From Pandoraea sp. ASV26 (lineage in GTDB: Bacteria; Pseudomonadota; Gammaproteobacteria; Burkholderiales; Burkholderiaceae): a stretch of DNA of 64,000 nucleotides. Below are positions 1 to 10,111 of this stretch, piece by piece. The DNA lies in assembly GCF_016428915.1 (NCBI RefSeq), contig NZ_JAELTP010000009.1, positions 1-64,000 of the forward strand. The letters run 5' to 3'. The notes beneath the pieces were generated by a model. The model was not told the origin of the DNA. It saw nothing but the letters and a program-made list of their open reading frames with translations, and did no database searches. Made by a program: the position numbers and the translations under genes. Numbering within the stretch: the stretch's first letter is position 1; the number at the start of each line of letters is the position of its first letter.

Positions 1-2985
1 TGCAAGGAAGCCCGGCTTGGCCACTCCCTTGAAGCCCCAGTGAATTGGAATGCCCACGTGGTGCACGGTCTTGCCGTCGATCTTGAGCGCCTTCAACCGT
101 TTCGTCACCACCGCCTTGGCCTTGATGTAGCCCCGGTTGGACGACACCTTGACCGTATCGCCCGCGACCACCCCCACCTCCTTGGCCAGCGCCTCGCCGA
201 TCTCGACGAATTGCTCAGGCTGGATGATCGAGTTCAGCAGCGCGTGTTTGGTCCAGTAGTGGAAGTGCTCGGTCAGACGATACGTCGTTGCCACATACGG
301 GAATTTGTCCGCGGTGCCCATGGTCGCCAGATCGTCCGGGAACACGCGTGCGCCCGGATTGCTGGTCGCCTTGGGCTGCTTCGGATGCAGCGGGTTGTAG
401 CCCAGCGGCGTCTCGAACGGCTCGTAGTGCTCGGGGAACGGCCCTTCGGCCATGCCCGCCTTCGCGAAGAAGCGCGCCACGCCTTCGGGGTTCATGATGA
501 ACGGGCCCATGCCGCCGGCCGGATCTTCATCCACCTTGAAGTCGGGCACATCCGCCCCTACCCATGCCTTGCCATTCCACGAAACCAGCTTGCGCTTCGG
601 GTTGAACGGCTTGCCGGCCACGTCGGCCGATGCACGGTTGTACAGAATGCGCCGGTTGGCCGGCCACGCCCACGCCCAGTTCAGCGTCTGGCCGATACCG
701 GTCGGATCGCTGTTGTCGCGACGGGCCATCTGGTTGCCGGCCTGTGTCCATGCGCCCGCGAAGATCCAGCAGCCCGACGAGGTGCTGCCGTCGTCCTTCA
801 ACTCGGCGAAACCGGACAGTTGCTCGCCCGCCTTGCGCGTGACCTTGGTCGGATCTTTCGGATCGACGATGTCCTTGAGCGCGCGGCCGTTGTACTCCTT
901 GGCGATTTCCTCGGGCGTCGGGCTTTCCGGCTGCGCGTACGGCCACGAGAGATTGACGATCGGGTCGGGATACTTGCCGCCCTGCGTCTTGTACATCTCG
1001 CGCAGACGCAGGAACAGGCCCGACATGATCTCGATGTCGGTGCGCGCCTCGCCCGGCGGCTCCGCGCCCTTCCAGTGCCATTGCAGCCAGCGTCCGGAGT
1101 TGACGAGCGCGCCGTCTTCCTCGGCGAAGCAGGTCGTCGGCAGACGGAACACCTCGGTCTGGATCTTGCTCGAATCGACGTTGTTGTGCTCTCCGAAGTT
1201 CTTCCAGAACTCGGACGTCTCGGTCGCGAGCGGATCCATGATGACGAGGAACTTGAGCTGGGCCAGTGCGGAATCCCACTTGACCTTCGCCGGGGCCGCC
1301 GCCAGCGGGTTGAAACCCTGTGCGATGTAGCCGGTGATCTTGCCCTTGTTCATCAGTTCGAGCACTTGCAGCAGGTCGTACGGCTTGTCGAGCTTGGGCA
1401 GATAGTCATATGCCCAGTTGTTCTCGGCGGTCGCCGCATCGCCCCACCACGCCTTCATCAGGCTCACGTAGAACTTCGGATAGTTCTGCCAGTAGCTGAG
1501 CTGGTTCGGGCGCAGCGGTTTTTGCGTGCGCGCCGCCAGGTACTGATCGACGGACTGCTCGGCCTGCTTGGGCAACGACATGTAGCCCGGCAGCAGATCG
1601 GTCATCAGGCCCAGATCGGTCAGGCCCTGGATGTTCGAGTGCCCCCGCAGCGCGTTCATGCCACCGCCCACGGCACCGATGTTGCCGAGCAGCAACTGCA
1701 CCATCGCGCCGGTACGAATGATCTGCGAGCCGATCGAGTGCTGCGTCCACCCCAGCGCGTACAGAATGGTCATCGTGCGCGTGGGCGTCGAGCACTCGGC
1801 AATCTGCTTGAAGATGTACTCGACCTTGTCGGCCGGCGTGCCGCACACCCGCTCGACCATATCGATCGTGTAGCGCGAGTAGTGCTGCTTCATCAACTGG
1901 TAGACGGTGCGCGGATGTTGCAGCGTGGGGTCGGTAAGCACGAAGCCGTCTGCGCCCTTCTGGTAATCCCAGGAGCTGCGGTCGTAGGTGCGCTTCTCGG
2001 CGTTGTAGCCCGAGAAGATGCCGTCTTCGAACGTGAACTCGTCTTTCACCAGGAAGGTGAAGTCGGTATAGTTCTTGACGTATTCGTGCTGAATCTTGTC
2101 GTTCGTGAGCAGGTAATTGATCAACCCGCCAAGGAAGACGATATCCGTGCCGGTACGAATCGGGGCGTAATAGTCCGCGACCGATGCCGAACGGTTGAAG
2201 CGCGGGTCAACGACGATCAGGCGCGCCTTGTTGTGCGCCTTCGCCTCAGTCACCCATTTGAAACCGCACGGGTGTGCCTCGGCTGCGTTGCCGCCCATGA
2301 TGAGTACCAGATCCGCGTTCTTGATGTCGACCCAATGGTTCGTCATCGCTCCACGGCCAAACGTCGGGGCAAGACCTGCCACCGTCGGGCCATGTCAGAC
2401 ACGTGCCTGATTATCGAATCCCAGCATCCCGGTACTGCGGATGACTTTGTGCGTGAGATAACCGACTTCGTTGCTCGACGCCGACGCGGCCAGCATGCCG
2501 GTCGTGGTCCAGCGGTTGACCGTCATGCCATCGTCGGTCTTCTCGACGAAATTGGCGTCCCGGTCGGCCTTCATCAGCTTGGCGATGCGATCGAGCGCGT
2601 CGTCCCAGGAGATACGCTCCCATTTGTCGGAGCCTGGCTTGCGGTACTCGGGGTACTTCAGACGGTTCGGACTATGGATGAAGTCGATCAGGCTGGCACC
2701 CTTCGGGCACAGCGTGCCGCGGTTGACCGGGTGATCGGGATCGCCTTCGATATGGAAAACGCTCTTCTTCGCGTTCTTGGCACCGTCGCCGTAGCTGTAC
2801 ATGAGAATGCCGCAAGCGACGGAACAGTACGGACAGGTATTACGTGTCTCAGTCGCGCGGGCCAGCTTGAACTGGCGGACTTCCGCCAGCGCCGCGTCGG
2901 GCGCGAACCCGAGCATTGCCAGGCTGGACCCTGCCAGCGTTGCGCCACTCACTTTGAGGAACTGGCGCCTGGACATGTTTAACAT
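1..2985 (-). CDS. fdnG: Formate dehydrogenase-N alpha subunit, selenocysteine-containing (3' end outside window)
   Basis: Periplasmic catalytic subunit of respiratory formate dehydrogenase, oxidising formate to CO2 and passing electrons through its Fe-S cluster to beta and gamma subunits that should lie left of the window. Residues 4-34 form a twin-arginine signal (SRRQFLK, then a hydrophobic stretch to ALA). Cys51, Cys54, Cys58 and Cys93 are the [4Fe-4S] ligands. An in-frame TGA at 2395-2397 (codon 197) lies in NQARV-TGA-HGPTVA, exactly where E. coli FdnG carries Sec196, and a SECIS hairpin follows. The frame stays open for 995 codons to the window edge, and about 20-30 C-terminal residues are missing. 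The start at 2985 has GAGGAG eight bases upstream. A gene caller without selenocysteine would split this gene at the TGA. Confidence 0.95.
2352..2394 (-). promoter_or_regulatory. SECIS element of the formate dehydrogenase gene
   Basis: Directly 3' of the TGA at 2395-2397 the message can fold into a bacterial SECIS. The outer stem is CATGGCC pairing with GGCCGTG (7 bp, one U-G pair). The apical hairpin is GGCA-GGTCT-TGCC at 2368-2380, with the GGTCT loop that SelB recognises in E. coli fdnG/fdhF. This supports selenocysteine insertion over a nonsense mutation. Confidence 0.9.
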
Positions 2986-3163
2986 GGGGATTTCTCCTCA
3001 AATATTTTCAAACTATGCGGGAGTTTGTCGAGTATAGAGCAAAGACGTAATGTTTTCCGTGACTTAGCACAAATCGTGCCGCATCATGCGTTGTGCCTGA
3101 CTACGTGGGAACTTCCTTGGCAATTTGGTATTCTGAGCGTCACTTTGGTCACGCCCCCCGGTA

Positions 3164-3835
3164 ATGGACACATTGCCCCCAGAAGACGACGTGACGAACC
3201 TGATTGCGTGTCCGAACTGCGACACGCTGCACCGCCGCACGGACGTGCCGCCGCACGAGACTGCCCGTTGCGTGCGCTGCCACTCGGTTCTTTACCGCGC
3301 TCCCGACTTGCGCCTGTCGCGCGTGCTGGCGCTCACCCTGACCTGCCTGATCGTGTTCGCCATCGCGAACGCGTTCCCGATTGTCGAGATCGAGGTGCAG
3401 GGCATCTACACCGAGACAACCCTCGTGGGCGCCGCCTGGGCGCTGTATCGCGAAGGCATGTGGCTCGTCGCCCTGCTGGTTTTCGCCACGACGGTGCTCT
3501 TTCCCCTGTCGCAACTGCTCGCGCTGGTGCACCTCATTACACCGCTCTCGCTCGGCCGGCGGCCGTACGCCGTCTTCCATGTCATGCGCGCCATCGAATT
3601 CTGCCGCCCATGGGGCATGATTGAAGTCTTCATGCTCGGCGTACTGGTCTCGCTGGTCAAACTCTCGGCCATGGCGAGCGTGCTGCCCGGCGTGGCGTTA
3701 TGGGCGTTCGGTGCGCTCACCATGCTGCTCGCGCTGGTGCTGTCGTACGACCTGCGCAACCTCTGGATCGTGATCGATCGCACGCCGGATCCGGATGCGG
3801 CCCGCGCCACGCCATCCCGGGCGGTGAAGCGATGA
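3164..3835 (+). CDS. pqiA: PqiA-family membrane protein, first copy
   Basis: 223-aa inner-membrane protein of the paraquat-inducible PqiA family, which works with an MCE protein in lipid traffic between the two membranes. An N-terminal zinc-ribbon-like CPNC...CVRC (about residues 16-40) is followed by four hydrophobic segments. E. coli PqiA is one polypeptide with two such halves; here the halves are separate genes. The stop overlaps the start of the next gene (ATGA, 3832-3835), so the two are translationally coupled. No strong ribosome site is seen at 3164, and a GTG at 3191 is an alternative start. It begins the pqiA-pqiA-pqiB-pqiC operon. Confidence 0.88.
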   Translation: MDTLPPEDDVTNLIACPNCDTLHRRTDVPPHETARCVRCHSVLYRAPDLRLSRVLALTLTCLIVFAIANAFPIVEIEVQGIYTETTLVGAAWALYREGMWLVALLVFATTVLFPLSQLLALVHLITPLSLGRRPYAVFHVMRAIEFCRPWGMIEVFMLGVLVSLVKLSAMASVLPGVALWAFGALTMLLALVLSYDLRNLWIVIDRTPDPDAARATPSRAVKR

Positions 3836-4476
3836 GATACGTTTCCGCCAGAGACGCCGGACTCGTGGCATGCGGCACCTGCGGCCGGCTCTCGCGCGCC
3901 GTCAAAACGCTCGAAAAGGCGCGTTGCCCGCGTTGCGGGGCCGTGCTGCATCAGCGCAAGGTCGACAGCCTCGCGCGCACCTGGGCCTTGCTGATTGCCG
4001 CCGCGATCCTGTACATTCCCGCCAATCTCCTGCCAATGATGCAGACGCGCTCGCTGCTCGGCAACTCCAGCGACACCATCATGAGCGGGGTGATCTATTT
4101 CTGGACCAGCGGCGAGTACGATCTGGCCATCGTCGTGTTCACGGCGAGCATTCTGGTCCCCATGCTCAAGCTCATTGCGCTGTCGCTGCTGTGCTTTACC
4201 GCGCAGCGCGGCACCGGCTGGAAACCGCATCAACGCACCAAGCTGTATCACATGATCGAGTTCATCGGCCGCTGGTCGATGCTCGATGTCTTCGTCGTCG
4301 CGCTCATGGTGGCGCTCGTGAACATTCAGTCGCTGGCCGTGATTCAGGCCGGCCCGGGCATCGTGGCGTTCGGCGCGGTGGTTGTGCTCACGATGCTGGC
4401 CTCCATGCAGTTCGACCCTCGGCTGATCTGGGATCAGATTCGAGACGACGATACCGAACAGGACGATCATGACTGA
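3832..4476 (+). CDS. pqiA: PqiA-family membrane protein, second copy
   Basis: 214 aa. It has the same layout as the preceding gene: an N-terminal CGTC...CPRC zinc-ribbon-like motif (about residues 14-37), then four hydrophobic segments, ending in an acidic tail. It corresponds to the second half of the two-domain E. coli PqiA. The start at 3832 overlaps the previous stop by 4 bases and its own end overlaps pqiB by 8 bases, so the operon is compact. The likely role is the membrane partner of the PqiB MCE protein. The substrate is unknown and presumably lipid. Confidence 0.88.
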   Translation: MRYVSARDAGLVACGTCGRLSRAVKTLEKARCPRCGAVLHQRKVDSLARTWALLIAAAILYIPANLLPMMQTRSLLGNSSDTIMSGVIYFWTSGEYDLAIVVFTASILVPMLKLIALSLLCFTAQRGTGWKPHQRTKLYHMIEFIGRWSMLDVFVVALMVALVNIQSLAVIQAGPGIVAFGAVVVLTMLASMQFDPRLIWDQIRDDDTEQDDHD

Positions 4477-6133
4477 CCCGAAAGATCCACAAAAACCCGA
4501 CGCTGCGCCGCCGCCCGGCGCCAGCGAACTGCCCACGCCGGCCATCGAGCCGCGCAAGCGCTGGGCGCCGTCGCTCGTCTGGCTGATTCCGCTGGTGGCT
4601 GCCGTCATCGGCCTGTCGCTCGTCGCCAAGGTGCTCATCGAGCGCGGGCCGACCGTCGTCATCGACTTCAAGTCGGCCGAAGGCGTTGAAGCCGGGAAGA
4701 CCAAGGTCAAGTACAAGGACGTCGATATCGGCACGGTCAAGAGCATCGAACTGTCCGACGATCTGTCGCATGTGCGCGTAACCGTGGACCTCACGAAGAA
4801 CGCCAAGAAATTCGCCGTCAAGGACTCGCGCTGGTGGATCGTGCGCCCGCGCGTGGCCGGCGGCAGCGTCTCCGGTCTGTCCACACTGCTCTCGGGTGCC
4901 TACATTGGCGCAGACGCCGGCAAGTCGGCGGATACCGCGGAACATTTCGTCGGCCTCGAAGTGCCGCCGGTCGTCTCTACCGGCCAGCCGGGCAAGCCCT
5001 TCATTCTGCACGCGGCTGACGTCGGCTCGCTCGATATCGGCTCGCCGATCTATTACCGCCGCATTCAGGTCGGGCAGGTCGAAGCCTACTCGCTCGACCC
5101 GGACGGCAAGGGCGTCACGCTGCGGGTCTTCGTGCAAGCGCCCTACGATCAGTACGTCGGCACCAACACCCGCTTCTGGCATGCGAGCGGTATCGATCTG
5201 CGGCTCGACTCGAGCGGCTTCCAGGTCAACACGCAGTCGCTCGCGTCGGTGGTCATTGGCGGCATTGCCTTCCAGGCCCCGAGCGATTCGGGCGCCGGCG
5301 TGATGGCCAAGCCGGGACAGGAATTCCGGCTCGCGCCGGATGAAACCACGGCGATGAAGGCTCCCGACACGCATCCAGTCACGGTCGTATTCCGCTTCCA
5401 GCAGTCGCTGCGCGGTCTGGCCGTGGGTGCACCGGTGGACTTCCGGGGCATCTCGCTGGGTGAGGTCACATCGATCGGCGTGGAATTCGATCGGGCGACC
5501 AAGCAGATCAGCATGCCGGTGACGGTGCAGCTCTACCCGGATCGCCTGCGCCGCCGCGACCCGAAAATCACCGTGGAGCCCAGCGAGGAAGTCCGCAATC
5601 AGATTCTGGACGTCCTCGTGGCCCGTGGCCTGCGCGGCCAGTTGCGTACGGGCAATCTGCTGACCGGCCAGTTGTACGTGGCGCTCGACTTCTTCCCGAA
5701 CACGAAGGCCGCGAAAGCCGAACATGTCGACAACGTGCTGATCCTGCCGACCGTGCCCAACACGCTCGACCAGTTGCAGCTTCAGATCGCCGACATTGCG
5801 ACCAAGCTCGACAAGATTCCGTTCGACAGCATTGGACAGAGTCTCGACTCGTCGCTGCGCAAGCTCGACAAGACGCTCGACAGTGCACAGGGCCTGTTCC
5901 GCCAGCTCGATGGCGAAATCGCGCCCGAGGCGAAGGCCACGCTGAGCGAGGCGAAGAAGAGCTTCGGCGCCGCCGAGCGCACGCTCTCCGAAGACGCGCC
6001 GGTGCAACAGGATGTGCGTCAAGCCATGCAGGAACTCACGAAGACCCTGCGCTCGCTCAACACGCTTGCCGACTATCTGCAACAGCACCCCGAGGCGCTG
6101 CTGCGCGGCAAACCGAAGGATCCGCAACCATGA
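4469..6133 (+). CDS. pqiB: Intermembrane transport protein PqiB (three MCE domains)
   Basis: 554-aa MCE-family protein. After a short cytoplasmic stretch rich in Pro there is one transmembrane segment (about residues 32-50), then three successive MCE/MlaD domains in the periplasm. The C-terminal third is predicted helical, with repeated LDKxxDSxxxSLxKLDK-like heptads. E. coli PqiB forms a hexameric tube spanning the periplasm with such a helical needle, and the length here (E. coli about 546 aa) fits. It overlaps pqiA upstream and pqiC downstream (ATGA at 6130-6133). Role: periplasm-spanning lipid conduit, inferred from the family. Confidence 0.93.
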   Translation: MTDPKDPQKPDAAPPPGASELPTPAIEPRKRWAPSLVWLIPLVAAVIGLSLVAKVLIERGPTVVIDFKSAEGVEAGKTKVKYKDVDIGTVKSIELSDDLSHVRVTVDLTKNAKKFAVKDSRWWIVRPRVAGGSVSGLSTLLSGAYIGADAGKSADTAEHFVGLEVPPVVSTGQPGKPFILHAADVGSLDIGSPIYYRRIQVGQVEAYSLDPDGKGVTLRVFVQAPYDQYVGTNTRFWHASGIDLRLDSSGFQVNTQSLASVVIGGIAFQAPSDSGAGVMAKPGQEFRLAPDETTAMKAPDTHPVTVVFRFQQSLRGLAVGAPVDFRGISLGEVTSIGVEFDRATKQISMPVTVQLYPDRLRRRDPKITVEPSEEVRNQILDVLVARGLRGQLRTGNLLTGQLYVALDFFPNTKAAKAEHVDNVLILPTVPNTLDQLQLQIADIATKLDKIPFDSIGQSLDSSLRKLDKTLDSAQGLFRQLDGEIAPEAKATLSEAKKSFGAAERTLSEDAPVQQDVRQAMQELTKTLRSLNTLADYLQQHPEALLRGKPKDPQP

Positions 6134-6798
6134 CGAGGCCCACCGAGATGATTCGTAGCGCGCGCCGCCTTACGACGCCGATGGCCGGCGCGGCACTGGC
6201 CGTCCTCACGCTGACGCTCGCCGCTTGCGCGTCGCCACCGTCGAGTTTCTACACGCTGACCGACGCTGCGGGCGCCGCCGCACCGGGCAGCGCAGCGGCG
6301 ACGGGTGCCAACGCACCGGCAGCGCCCTACGCCATCGAAGTCTCGCCAGTCGCCGTGCCCGAACAGGTCGACCGGCCGCAGATCGTCGTCACCCGGGGCG
6401 GCGGACGTGTCGACATTCTGGAGGAATCACGCTGGGCCGCCCCGCTCAAGAACGAGTTGACGTCGACGATCTCGCGCGAGCTCACGCAGCGCCTCGGCGC
6501 GATGGACGTCTACGGGCTGCCGCGCGCCGACGGACTCACCGTGTACCGCGTGTCGACATCGGTCCAGCGCTTCGAGTCCACGCCGGGCGAACAGGCCGCG
6601 CTCACCGCCGTCTGGAGCGTTCGCCGGGTGCCGGGCGACATCGTGCTGACCTGCCGCTTCGCCGGGACGGAACCTGCCTCGGGCGGCGTGGCCGAAGTCG
6701 TTGCCGCACAGCGCAAGCTGGTCGACCGTCTGGCCGATGGCATCGGCAACGCGATTGCCACCAGCGCGCAGGGCACCACGCCGCACTGCCAGACCTAA
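6130..6798 (+). CDS. pqiC: PqiC-type outer-membrane lipoprotein (ABC-type transport auxiliary lipoprotein)
   Basis: 222 aa. The signal peptide ends in a lipobox LAAC (Cys at about residue 35), so the mature protein is lipid-anchored. The body matches the PqiC/YmbA (DUF330) pattern: SxFYTLT near the N-terminus, then IEVSPVAVPEQVDRPQIV and a late FxWxVRR-like strand. PqiC sits at the outer-membrane end of the PqiB tube. This is the last gene of the operon. The 450 bases that follow hold no gene. Confidence 0.9.
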   Translation: MTRPTEMIRSARRLTTPMAGAALAVLTLTLAACASPPSSFYTLTDAAGAAAPGSAAATGANAPAAPYAIEVSPVAVPEQVDRPQIVVTRGGGRVDILEESRWAAPLKNELTSTISRELTQRLGAMDVYGLPRADGLTVYRVSTSVQRFESTPGEQAALTAVWSVRRVPGDIVLTCRFAGTEPASGGVAEVVAAQRKLVDRLADGIGNAIATSAQGTTPHCQT

Positions 6799-7251
6799 AC
6801 GCTCGCCCCCCGCGCCCCGACGGCACGGCCGGTGCTGCTCGCCGTCGAGGTGCCCTAACCGCCCTAAGCGCCCTAAGCACCATAAGTGCTCGAAGCACCC
6901 CAAGCGCCCGATGACGCGCCGAGCTTCGTCGCACCGGCTGCGGGCGGCACTCTCTCCATCGGTGCCCGCGGCGTCCCCGGCGCCCTGCCAATCCGGGGCG
7001 GATAATGCTCGCCACGCCGCACAGCCGGCTGCCAGAACCGTGTGGCGAAGCGGCGCATACGCCGTCTCGCGCGAATGCAAAAGGTCAGGAAAAGCCCTTT
7101 GAGCGTCGTAGGTATTCGCAGGCCTTCGTGGACATTACGGATTGCGCAATCGATTACGAGATGTTTAAGATGTTCGAGACCTTGCGGCACCAGTCATTCG
7201 AAAGAAATGGCGGCCGACGGGGCGTCATTACTCGAATATTGGAGACAAGAC
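6799..7251. other. Intergenic stretch with a 9-bp tandem array and a palindrome
   Basis: No gene is credible here. A degenerate 9-bp array, best units CCCTAAGCG, runs for six units at 6853-6906. Nearer the next gene, GATTGCGCAATC at 7140-7151 is a perfect 12-bp palindrome about 100 bases before the start at 7252 and could be an operator of the solute-binding protein gene. No terminator with a T-tract is seen after pqiC. Confidence 0.55.
6853..6906. repeat. Degenerate 9-bp tandem repeat, six units
   Basis: Consecutive 9-mers read CCCTAACCG, CCCTAAGCG, CCCTAAGCA, CCATAAGTG, CTCGAAGCA, CCCCAAGCG. The second and third units differ at one base. It lies 55 bases after the pqiC stop. Confidence 0.7.
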
Positions 7252-8511
7252 ATGCCCAGCCTCACTGGCCATTTGCGCCGTACGATTGCCGTCGCGGCTT
7301 CCTTTGCCCTCACCGCACTTGGCTCGGCCGTCCCGGCCGCCCATGCCGCCCCGGCAGGCGGCATCTCGGACGGCGTCGTGAAGATCGGCGTGCTGACCGA
7401 CCTGTCCGGCGTGTCGAGCGACAACGCGGGCAAAGGCAGTGTGCTCGCCGCCACCATGGCGATCGACGACTTCTCACGCGACCACAAGGTGCTCGGCGCG
7501 CCGATCGAGCTGATCTCCGCCGACTCGCAGGGCAAGACCGACACGGGGGCCACCATCGCCCGCGAGTGGTACGACCGCGACAAGGTCGACATGATTACCG
7601 ACCTCACGTTCTCGAACGTCGCGCTCGCGGTCGATCGCATTGCCGACGAAAAGAAAAAGATCGCGCTGGTGACCGGCGCAGGGTCGTCCGCCATCAGCAA
7701 CGATCAATGCACGGCACATAGCGTGCAGTGGATGTACGACACCTATGCGCTCGCGAACTCGACGTCGCAGGCGTTGCTGCGTCGCGGCCTCAAGTCGTGG
7801 TACTTCATCACGGCCGACTACGCGTTCGGTCAGGCACTGGAGAAAGACGCCAGCGAAATCCTCACGCGTCAGGGCGGCAAGGTCGTGGGCTCGGTGAAAC
7901 ATCCGGTGAACTCGTCCGACATGTCGTCGTATCTGCTGCGTGCGCAAACGTCCGGCGCGCAGGTCATCGCACTGGCGAACTCGGGCACGGACACGCTCAA
8001 CACCGTCAAGCAGGCCTCGCAGTTCAACATGATCCAGGGCGGCAAACAGGTCTTCACGCCGCTGCTGTCGTTGATTACGGAAATCCACGGCATGGGCCTG
8101 AAGAACGCCCAGGGCATGATCCTCACCAATGGCTTCTATTGGGATCAGGACGACCGCTCGCGGGCCTTCGCCCAGCGCTTCTACGCGCAGCACAAGAAGA
8201 TGCCGACGATGATGCAGGCCGCCGTCTATTCGGCCGTGCTCAGTTATCTGAAGGCCGTGCAGGCGGCTGGCACGGATGAGGCGGACGCCGTCATGGCCAA
8301 GCTCAAGTCGATGAAGATCGACGATCCGGTGATTCGCAACGGCCAGATTCGTGCCGACGGCAAGCTGGTGCACGACATGTTGCTGGTGCAGGTCAAGACG
8401 CCGGCCGAGTCGAAGTCGGAATGGGATCTGTACAAGATCATGGAGACGATTCCGGCCGACAAGGCATTTGCCCCGTTGGCCGACTCGAAGTGTGCGCTGG
8501 TGAAGAAGTAA
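7252..8511 (+). CDS. ABC transporter substrate-binding protein, branched-chain amino acid type
   Basis: 419-aa periplasmic binding protein of the type I (LivJ-like) family. A signal peptide covers about residues 1-31 (two Arg, hydrophobic core, cleavage after AHA). The mature part begins GGISDGVVKIGVLTDLSG, typical of the family, and is followed by conserved MAIDDF and (E)LISADSQGKTD segments. The start at 7252 is chosen because GGAG lies 7 bases before it and the signal peptide begins there; the frame is open further upstream but without signal-peptide character. No permease or ATPase genes are next to it, so the ligand cannot be inferred. Many orphan proteins of this family bind aromatic or short organic acids. 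Confidence 0.88.
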   Translation: MPSLTGHLRRTIAVAASFALTALGSAVPAAHAAPAGGISDGVVKIGVLTDLSGVSSDNAGKGSVLAATMAIDDFSRDHKVLGAPIELISADSQGKTDTGATIAREWYDRDKVDMITDLTFSNVALAVDRIADEKKKIALVTGAGSSAISNDQCTAHSVQWMYDTYALANSTSQALLRRGLKSWYFITADYAFGQALEKDASEILTRQGGKVVGSVKHPVNSSDMSSYLLRAQTSGAQVIALANSGTDTLNTVKQASQFNMIQGGKQVFTPLLSLITEIHGMGLKNAQGMILTNGFYWDQDDRSRAFAQRFYAQHKKMPTMMQAAVYSAVLSYLKAVQAAGTDEADAVMAKLKSMKIDDPVIRNGQIRADGKLVHDMLLVQVKTPAESKSEWDLYKIMETIPADKAFAPLADSKCALVKK

Positions 8512-8520
8512 GCCGCGCGC

Positions 8521-9993
8521 TCAGCGCTTGAAATCGGTGGCGGACGCGGGCAGCCTATTTTCCCCGCCGCCACCGCCATCGGCCTTGCCAGCCCCGCCAG
8601 CCGCCGGATCTTCCACTCGACGGAACACGAGCGCCGAGGCCAGCGTAATCAGGCCAACGCACACGAACGTCATGCGAAAGCCCGCGACCGTGCCGCCCAC
8701 GCCTACCTCGCCCGCCTGCCCGGCCAGATGACCGAACAGCGCCAGCAACTGACCGCCGATGGTCACGCCCAGCCCCAGTGCGAGCATCTGCGCCATCGAG
8801 AACAGACCATTGCCCGCGCTCGCGCGGCGCGTGCCGAGGTCCTTGAGGGTAACGCTGTTCATCGCGGCGAACTGCATCGAATTCGCACCACCGAACACCG
8901 CCAGTTGCAGCAGGCCCAGCCAGATCGGCCAGCCCGGGCCGAACAGCGCGAAGCTTGCGATCGAGCCGCCGACGACAGCCGTGTTCACCATCAGAAAGCG
9001 CGTGTAGCCGTGGCGCAACACCAACGGCGTGACCATGCGCTTGACCACCACGCCCGCGAGCGCGACCGGCAGCATCATCAGGCCTGAGGCGAGCGGGCTG
9101 TAGCCCATGGCGACCTGAAGCAGCAGCGGCAACAGGAACGGCACCGCGCTGCTGCCGATACGCGCGACGAGATTGCCCAGCAAGCCGAGGCTGAAACTGC
9201 GCGTCTCGAAGAGTTCAAGCGGAAACAACGGTGCCGCGCAACGCCGGGCATACGGCCAGTACCCGAGCGTAGTGACAATGCAAAGCAGCGCCAGCCCGGC
9301 GGACATGCCCCATCCGGCATCCGAGAACGGGTGATCGAGCGCGAGCGTGAACGACACCATCGCGATCGAAAGCAGCGCGAAGCCTATCCAGTCGAAACCG
9401 GTGTCGATGACTTCGTCTTGCGCTGGACGAGGCAGGTAGTGCCGCACGGCCAGACTGCCGAGGATGCCGATCGGCACATTGATGAGAAAGATCCAGTGCC
9501 ACGACGCGACCTGCACGAGCCAGCCGCCCAGCACCGGACCGATCATCGGTCCGACCTGTCCTGCAATCGACACGAAGGCCAGCGCCGCCAGATACTCGCC
9601 GGCCGGGAACGTGCGCAGCACGGCGAGGCGTCCGATCGGTAGCAGCATCGAGCCGCCCGCGCCCTGCAACACGCGTGCGAGCACCAGTTGCGGCAGCGTG
9701 TGCGCCATCGCGCAGCAAATCGAGCCGAGCACGAACAGCAGAATCGCGACGAAGTACACGCGGCGCGTGCCGAAGCGGTCCGCCAGCCAACCGGATGCCG
9801 GGGTCAGCATGGCCATCGTCAGGGAGTAGGCGACCACCACCGGCTGCATGCGCAGCGGGTTCTCGCCAAGGCTCGCCGCCATGGCGGGCAGCGCCGTATT
9901 GACGATGGTGGTGTCGAGCGCCTGCATGAAAAAGCCCGCCGCAACGATCCACAGCAGGGCGGTGAGTGTCTTGTCTTGCTTCATGCGGCGCAT
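8521..9993 (-). CDS. MFS drug exporter, DHA2 family (MdtD-like)
   Basis: 490-aa inner-membrane transporter with about 14 hydrophobic segments. Family marks are LDTTIVNTALP in the first segment (DHA2 motif D1), WLADRFGTRRVY between segments 2 and 3 (motif A), and GxxxGPxxGGWL in segment 5 (motif C of antiporters). Length and pattern fit EmrB/QacA-type proton-coupled exporters, close to MdtD. It converges on the solute-binding protein gene with a 9-bp gap. The true start may be Met4 (9984), since neither has a clear ribosome site. The substrate is unknown. Confidence 0.9.
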   Translation of the reverse strand: MRRMKQDKTLTALLWIVAAGFFMQALDTTIVNTALPAMAASLGENPLRMQPVVVAYSLTMAMLTPASGWLADRFGTRRVYFVAILLFVLGSICCAMAHTLPQLVLARVLQGAGGSMLLPIGRLAVLRTFPAGEYLAALAFVSIAGQVGPMIGPVLGGWLVQVASWHWIFLINVPIGILGSLAVRHYLPRPAQDEVIDTGFDWIGFALLSIAMVSFTLALDHPFSDAGWGMSAGLALLCIVTTLGYWPYARRCAAPLFPLELFETRSFSLGLLGNLVARIGSSAVPFLLPLLLQVAMGYSPLASGLMMLPVALAGVVVKRMVTPLVLRHGYTRFLMVNTAVVGGSIASFALFGPGWPIWLGLLQLAVFGGANSMQFAAMNSVTLKDLGTRRASAGNGLFSMAQMLALGLGVTIGGQLLALFGHLAGQAGEVGVGGTVAGFRMTFVCVGLITLASALVFRRVEDPAAGGAGKADGGGGGENRLPASATDFKR

Positions 9994-10111
9994 TGGAGAG
10001 GCACGGCGACGCGGCCCGGCCTCTGTCGAGAATTAAGCGAAAGCAGAATTCTAGCGCGCCTGGGCTGACCGAATGATGCGAATCTTGCATCGTTCGGCCA
10101 TGCCGCATCGT

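Noticed and set aside
2395-2397. TGA read as a nonsense mutation of fdnG
   Set aside because: Position, context (RV-TGA-HGPT) and the following GGTCT hairpin all match selenocysteine insertion.
40-2982. 980-codon open frame on the + strand
   Set aside because: It is antisense to the formate dehydrogenase gene, has no domain content and arises from the GC-rich third positions.
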